64,000 nucleotides of DNA from Symsagittifera roscoffensis (lineage: Eukaryota > Xenacoelomorpha > Acoela > Convolutidae). This document shows positions 58,251 through 64,000 of the stretch, piece by piece (within the stretch, counting starts at the first letter, position 1; every line of letters starts with the position of its first letter). The translations under genes and the position numbers were made by a program. The stretch lies in assembly GCF_963678635.1 (NCBI RefSeq), contig NC_087070.1, positions 29,302,048 through 29,366,047 on the forward strand, in the 5' to 3' direction. The notes under the pieces are model-generated. The model saw only the letters and a list, made by a program, of their open reading frames with translations. It was not told the DNA's origin and made no database searches.

Positions 58251-58665
58251 TTCATACGAAATGGTTGCTGAAAACTCAGCAGATTTCCCTATTTTTCGAG
58301 GACATACAAGACAACGTGGAAGAGGTTTTGGAACTCTCGCACAAACTCTTGGGAGAACTGCAATCCCCTTTATTAAAAAATGTATAGTCCCAGCTGCGAA
58401 AAGAATTGGAGCAGCTTTGTTTGAAATCGCTGCTCCAGAGATTGAGGAAGTTGTTAGTGGAAGTAAAAAAAATTCTAAAAATTTGCAAAAGATGTGGGAA
58501 CAAAAACAGTTCGGAAACAATTGGGAGGTGGAAAAAAGAAATACAACCGTAGAACTGGTAAAACCAGATCTATTTCTCAAAAAAATAGATCGAAAAACAG
58601 TCGCTCTAATGCTGTTTCAAAAATGTCTGAGTTCAGTCGCTCAGACATTTTTGATAAAAAATAAA
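58240..58665 (+). mobile_element. small basic virion protein (pVI/pX-like position)
   Basis: The 176-codon frame starting at 58240 contains RQRGRGFGTLAQTLGRTA, then IPFIKKCIVPAAKRIGAALF, a Gly/Arg-rich, amphipathic and basic make-up seen in the small capsid-associated protein between minor and major capsid genes of Polintons. Only the first part reads as this protein; the end of the long frame overlies the start of the major capsid region. Broken. Confidence 0.55.
58617..58654. repeat. 15-bp perfect hairpin between virion genes
   Basis: Arms 58617-58631 and 58640-58654 (TCAAAAATGTCTGAG and its complement) with an 8-base loop. It lies at the end of the basic protein region, just before the major capsid region. 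Confidence 0.7.
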
Positions 58666-59945
58666 ATGAGTGTAAACCAAAGTCATTTTTGGTACGGGGC
58701 TTTTACATATTCTTCTGTGGAGATTTTTGATGAAGCCCCAGTTTTGAAAAGAATCATTGCCCATTTTTGAAAGAATTATTGAGTTTTAACTTGAAACGGA
58801 TTGTAATCTCTACTTGGATATGCGTGATACTCATCTTAGTTTGAAGCTTCAACTTTTCAAGGGAAGATTGTTTGATGCTTTCAGAAAAGAAAAAGCAGAA
58901 CATAAACCAAAATATGAGGATGACTCAGATGTGGAACCACAAACTTTTGTAAACAATCTACTACATTCACTATTCTCCAATTGTGAAGTTTATTTTAACA
59001 ATACAAAAGTTTACAACGCCAATGGATTATATCCTCATAAGGCACAAATATCGAACGAATTCAATTCGTCAGCAGTGAGTAATAAAGGAATACTTGCTGG
59101 TCATGGATACAGTTTTGAAGAATATCCTGATGCATTTGATATGCATCCATTCACTGATGGAACAAGTTCCTTAGGAACAGGGATAACTTTTTCACTCTAT
59201 GAGAGGCTTGCCATTGATTTGTTTACTTGCGCAAAAGTGTTGCTACCAAATACTAAAGTTCAAATTAAACTTATTCGAGCTAGACCTAATTTTTAATTGC
59301 TATCTGATAATCAAAATGTCATTCTGAAAATTGTTGATTGTTCGCTGTTTACCAGAAGAGTTTTAGTTGCTGAATCTAATCATCAATACTTGCAATGGAA
59401 TCTATAAAGAGAACCTGCTCAATACAATTACATGTAAACTATAGCAAGAACCTTTATCACTCCATCTCGTGAAAACCAATTCATACAAGAAAATATGTTC
59501 AATAATGCTCCAATAAGAAGAGTAGCTGTTGCAATGAATTCAAATTTAGCTGTTGCAGGATCTTTTCATGAAAAACCTTTCAGCTATCAACAATTTCATT
59601 AAAGAGTTTGGATTGATTCGTGGTGGAAGAGCAATTTATCATTAGATACAACTTCTCCTTGTCGTCCTTATGTTACAACAAGGAAATCAATGCACTTTAA
59701 CGAAGATTTCCCAGCTCTTGCTACGGAAGATTTTTTAAAATCACTATATTCTAGTTTTTGATTTGACTTCACTACAGGATGCAGCTGAATAGTTGCATTA
59801 TCCAGAACTTACTGAAGAAAGCTTGAGATTAGAAATGTTTTTCCAGTTTCCCTTGGAGCAGGTAACGGAAGTAATAGTCTTGGGAGAAAGACTATCAAAT
59901 GTTCAAATTGATAAATTCGGAACAATCGCTAAAAACGTTTAGTTT
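58666..59945 (+). mobile_element. major capsid protein (double jelly-roll) of the Polinton
   Basis: The frame 58814-59296 (160 codons) carries LFSNCEVYFNNTKVYN and ANGLYPHKAQISNEF, the signature of Polinton and adintovirus major capsid proteins, followed by GILAGHGYSFEEYPDAFD. Downstream words (VVDC/IVDCSLFTRRV near 59330, EPAQYNYM near 59420, VIVLGERLSNVQID near 59865) are the expected later parts. Broken in several places. Confidence 0.85.
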
Positions 59946-60579
59946 TTTTGATTTTTCAGGTTTCTTTAAAAATGCTGTAACTTTTTTGGGACTTTTCATT
60001 GTTATTGTCTCTGTACTATCTATTTTGTTTTTCTTCAGACCTAAATCTCCAGAAAAAGCAGATAATGAATGATTTTTTATTGAAAACCTCGACTGTAAAC
60101 CAGTGTTCAATAACCTTTGTCCAGTTCACAAGTTTTGTGTATGGGACTTTCTTGATTCAATACCTAAATGCACGTATGTCATTAACCTTAGCTTTTTTTA
60201 CCCTAAATTACTCTATCACGCTATCTATTTCTTTGTTTGTAGATGCAAATCAGCTAACAGTTGCAAAAATGGATAATTTTTTACTTCTGCAAATTATTGA
60301 AAGAATTCCTGAACTCAGGTTCAAGTATATGGGATCTTACCTTTCTGATGAAGTACCTCAACTAACAAAATACTCTTTTGCAATTGTTAACTCAGCCCCA
60401 AGGAATGATAGAGGGGAACACTGGATCATGATAGCTCGATTGGACAAAACTTACTACTCTGCTAATTCTTTGGGTCGAAAAAGAGCATTTTTCTCCTTTG
60501 TATGTGTAGTTTTTATTTGTAGGTGTAAATTATGGCAGTAAATTTACAATACGATGCAGTGAAATACATAATTTCTTTG
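59946..60579 (+). mobile_element. adenain-type cysteine protease remnant
   Basis: The 180-codon frame 59999-60541 contains MGSYLSDEVPQLTKYSFAI, then GEHWIMIARLDKTYYSANS, the histidine- and acid-bearing core of the adenovirus-type maturation protease found in Polintons. The first part of the frame looks non-coding. A hydrophobic stretch near 59950-60055 (FHCYCLCTIYF / LLSLYYLFCFSS, depending on frame) precedes it and could have been a separate small membrane protein. Broken. Confidence 0.7.
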
Positions 60580-61088
60580 TAAAATAATTTTTATTCTCAT
60601 TTAAAGTAAGATTCAGATAGAAAGTAAGATTATCCAATAAATTTGTTAATAGGTCAAATTATAGCTAATCTTATCTTGTTTTGAAGTTTTTTTGGAAGTT
60701 TTTAAATTTTTTGATAAAAATTCATAGTTTTTACTCAAAAACTCTTACCTTTGACCATGTACCAAAAAATTAATTAAAAAACCTTCATTCCACAATCTAC
60801 ACTTCAATAACAATTCAATCTTTCCAATTAGACAACGCGCGCCGAGATTTTTGCGAAAAAACTAGACATTTTATAAAAAAAAACCGAAAAAATTTGGTTT
60901 TTCTTAATATTATCTTACCATCACACAAACCATGAAATCTTATCCTTGTTATTCCCTATCTTAATACATTGTAGACTCTTTTGCCTATGTTAATACATAG
61001 CATGGAGGACCGGAAATCTATAACGTATTCTAATACATTTGGGTCCGCCATGCACCTCCCCCTCACTTTAGCCTCAACCTCTACCACT
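60580..61088 (-). repeat. right terminal inverted repeat of the Polinton
   Basis: Reverse complement of 28864-29400, roughly 85-88% by eye, ending CCTCTACCACT. The inner 70 bp match less well than in the second right-end copy at 62722-63241. Confidence 0.85.
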
Positions 61089-61094
61089 TATTTA
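61089..61094 (+). repeat. candidate 6-bp target site duplication, right
   Basis: TATTTA, against TATTTC at 28858-28863. Confidence 0.5.
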
Positions 61095-61993
61095 TCTGTG
61101 TGATACGCCCACAAAGAGCCACACTAGATAACAGAAACTAATTATGATTTATCAAATAAAGGTTAGATTTTGTTACGAAAGAAATATTGCCAACTGGTTT
61201 CGGAAGATTCAAAGTTTTTCAGATTGTTCAGGATTTCTTCATTTTCCTCTTCAATATCGCTAAAATTAGCTGAGCAAGATTTAGATCTCTGCTTCGTTTA
61301 TATATTCTCGTGATATAATCTTATACAATTGTTAACAACGAATTTCTACCAAATGAAAAGTCGTTTGTTTTAGTGTCATTTTCATAAATTATTGGGTAGT
61401 AGTAATTGTGCTTATCAACGTTCTCCAACTGGGTGTGAAGATGACTACTGGCCTAAAAAACGCGTGCGATTAATATTTTGCGTGCGATTGTGCTTTTTTA
61501 AGGAAATTCTTCTTAAATTGTTTCTATAGTAAATTGTTCTTATGCAACGAGCCAACCCTATTAAGTAACGTGTTTGGGTCCCGTTTAATTGTAGAAATTA
61601 TGTCGTCTACGAATGTTTCGAACAGTTTTCTTTCATTTTTACAAGTTAATATATCTGGTAAATTACGACAGAATTCACAGTACTATATTATATCACCTGT
61701 TTTATGGTATTCGTCGTTACTGATGTTTTGACACTAAGCATGAAACCAATTTTCACACTTTTCCCATTCAACACAATTACTGTACCAAACAAAACTTTCA
61801 CTGAATTTGGGCAGTTTCTCAGATTTTGTTTTTGTTTTTTGCTTTATGAAAAAACTCCTTCGAACGGGTGCATCTAAATATTAGCCAAAAGTACTGCAGA
61901 TGTGCACCTATTGCTAACACATCATTCTGACAATACCATTCTTCATTGCTTTTGATATAAATATTTGTCACGGCTAACTTAAGCAGCATTTTA
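61095..61993. other. DNA flanking the Polinton, first copy
   Basis: AT-rich, with no gene I can support. A 65-codon plus-strand frame at 61534-61731 is kept unchanged in the second copy, but it shows no protein feature. GCGTGCGATT occurs twice near 61460-61490. Confidence 0.5.
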
Positions 61994-64000
61994 GTAACGG
62001 AAGTGATAGTCTTGGGAGAAAGACTATCAAATGTTCAATTTGACAAATTCGGAGCAATCGCTAAAAAAGATTATTTTTTTTGAGTTTTCAGGTTCCTATA
62101 AAAATGCTGTAACTTTTTCGAGACTTTTCATTGTTATTGTCTCTGTACTATCTATTTTTTTTTTCAGAACTAAATCTCCAGAAAAAGCAGATAATGATTG
62201 CTTTTTCCTTGAAAACCCAAATATTTCTTCAACCTCGACTGTAAACCAGTGTTCAATAATCTTTGTCTAGTTCACAAGTTTTGTGTATGGGACTTTGTTG
62301 ATTCAATACCTAAATGCGCGTAAGTCATTAACCTTGTTTTTTTACCCTAAATTATACTATCAAACTATCGATTTTTTTGTTTTTTGATGCAAATTAGCTA
62401 ACAGTTGCAAAAAGGGATAATTTTTCACTTCTGCAAATTTTTGAAAGAATTCCTGAACTCAGGTTCAAGTATATGGGATCTTACTTTTCTGATGAAGTAC
62501 CTCAACTAACAAAATACTCTTTTGCAATTGTTAACTCAGCCCCAAGCAAGGATAGAGGGTAACACCGGATCATGATAGCTCGATTGGACAAACTTACTAC
62601 TCTGCTGATTCTTTGGGTCGAAAAAAAAACAACTTATTCCTTTATATGTGTAGCTTTTATTTGTAAGTGTAAATTATGGCAGTAAATTTACAATACGATG
62701 CAGTGAATTATAAAGTTTCTTTGTAAACTAATTTTTATTCTCAAAAATTTGACTTTTTCCGAAGTTTCAGATATAAAGAAAGTAAGATTATCCAATAAAT
62801 TTGTTAATAGGTCAAACTATAGCTAATCTTATCGTGTTTTGAAATTTTTTTGAAATTTTTTCAATTTTTTTTCATAAAAATTCATTGTTTTTTTACCCAA
62901 AAAATCTTACCATTGTTTTACCATGTACCAAAAAACTAATTTAAAAACCTTCATTCCACAATCTACACTTCAATAACAATTAATTTGTTCCAATTAGATA
63001 AGGCGCGCCGAGATTTTTGCGAAAAACTAGACATTTCTATGCAAAAACTAAAAAAAATTTGGTTTTTCTTAATATTAACTTACCATCACACCAACCATGA
63101 AATCTTACTATTGGTATTCCCTCTCTTAATACATTGTAGACTCTATTGCCTATCATGGCGGAACGTAAATCTATAACGTATTCTAATACATTGGGGTCCG
63201 CCATGCACCTCCCCCTCACTTTAGCCCCAACCTTTACCACTTATTTATCTGTATGATACGCCTTCAAAGAGTCGCAGTAGTTAACAAAAACTAATTATGA
63301 TTTATCAAATAGAGATTAGTTTTTGTTACGAAAGAAAAATTGCCAACTGGTTTTGGAACATTCAAAGTTTTGTAGATTGTCCAGGATTTCTTCATTTTCC
63401 TCTTCAATATCGCTAAAATTAGCTGAGCAAGATTTAGATCTCTGCTTCGTTTATATATTCTCGTGATATAATCTAATACAATTGTTAACAACGAATTTCT
63501 ACCAAACGAAAATTCGTTTGTCTGAGTGTCATTTTCATAAATTAATAGGTAGTAGTAATTGTGCTTATCAACGTTCTCCAACTGGGTGTGAAGATGACTA
63601 CTGGCCTAAAAAACGCGTGCGATTAATATTTTACGTGCGATTGTGCTTTTTTAAGGAAATTCTTCTTAAATTGTTTCTATAGTAAATTGTTCTTATGCAA
63701 CGAGCCAACCCTATTAAGTAACGTGTTTGGGTCCCGTTTAATTGTAGAAATTATGTCGTCTACGAATGTTTCGAACAGTTTTCTTTCATTTTTACAAGTT
63801 AATATATCTGGTAAATTACGACAGAATTCACAGTACTATATTATATCACCTGTTTTATGGTATTCGTCGTTACTGATGTTTTGACACTAAGCATGAAACC
63901 AATTTTCACACTTTTCCCATTCAACACAATTACTGTACCAAACAAAACTTTCACTGAATTTGGGCAGTTTCTCAGATTTTGTTTTTGTTTTTTGCTTTAT
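61994..64000. repeat. tandem duplicate of Polinton right end plus flank
   Basis: Starting at AGTAACGGAAGTGATAG, this repeats 59862-61993 at an offset of 2.13-2.15 kb, as far as the window edge. It contains the end of the capsid region, protease words (MGSYFSDEVPQL near 62475), a right inverted repeat (62722-63241), TATTTA and the flank. The Polinton part is about 90% alike between copies. The flank from about 61396 / 63549 onward is practically identical. Confidence 0.85.
62722..63241 (-). repeat. second copy of the right terminal inverted repeat
   Basis: Matches the left inverted repeat over its full length, including the inner AAAGTCAAAT stretch that is poorly kept at 60580-60650. The outer end is CCTTTACCACT, followed by TATTTA. 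Confidence 0.8.

Larger units (their letters stand above)
28864..61088. mobile_element. Polinton/Maverick, expanded by internal duplication, broken
   Basis: Inverted ends of about 0.5 kb, a 6-bp target duplication, protein-primed DNA polymerase B on the left arm, and ATPase, retroviral-type integrase, minor and major capsid and adenain-type protease on the right arm identify a Polinton. The total is 32.2 kb because an 11.5-kb inner segment is present twice; without it the length would be about 20.7 kb. The virus-like genes carry some tens of breaks in all, so the copy is a fossil. The ends differ by roughly 10-15% by eye, suggesting moderate age, while the inner duplication is much younger. 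Confidence 0.9.

Noticed and set aside
61534-61731. 65-codon plus-strand frame repeated unchanged at 63687-63884
   Set aside because: The surrounding DNA is equally identical, so conservation of the frame is not evidence of coding.

Overview
The window looks like repeat-rich DNA of an animal, most probably a nematode close to Caenorhabditis. That placement is inference. It rests on by-eye recognition of two families I associate with nematode genomes: Polinton/Maverick proteins, and a large protein family with an SGNH-like domain that lies collinear with a Ty3/Gypsy integrase. The AT-rich spacers fit. I see no convincing intact host gene. Almost everything is mobile-element fossil, duplication of it, or unassigned spacer.

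Layout. (1) 1-6.2 kb holds copy A of the SGNH-containing family: four or five long plus-strand frames, closely packed, the better kept of two copies, running off the left edge. (2) 6.2-9.2 kb is non-coding, with a strong excess of the hexamer CTTGAG, a tRNA-Lys-like pseudogene and a short CCCTCCGAG repeat field. (3) 9.2-15.6 kb is a tandem array of four 1.58-1.61 kb units, each joining non-coding DNA to the start of a Ty3/Gypsy-type integrase. (4) 15.3-27.1 kb is a much decayed plus-strand element, copy B: integrase core, integrase C-terminal domain, a macro (ADP-ribose-binding type) domain, coiled coil, two SGNH-like segments, then degraded paralogues of the copy A frames. (5) 27.1-28.9 kb is spacer with one tract shared with the DNA after copy A.

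(6) 28.86-61.09 kb is one Polinton (Maverick), broken in many places, with terminal inverted repeats of about 0.5 kb and a plausible 6-bp target duplication. Its left arm encodes protein-primed DNA polymerase B on the minus strand. Its right arm carries packaging ATPase, integrase, minor capsid, a small basic protein, major capsid and an adenain-type protease, all on the plus strand. The middle is unusual. An 11.5-kb segment (polymerase, CRE-rich promoter, small antisense gene pair, cargo array) is present twice at about 99.9% identity, and inside each copy a 1.47-kb divergent gene-pair module is repeated four times. Without the large duplication the element would be about 20.7 kb, a normal Polinton length. 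(7) 61.1-64.0 kb is flanking DNA plus a tandem duplicate of the Polinton right end and its flank.

The two least familiar things are the collinear integrase / macro / SGNH / multi-ORF element seen in two copies, and the amplified divergent gene-pair cargo of the Polinton with its shared promoter element.
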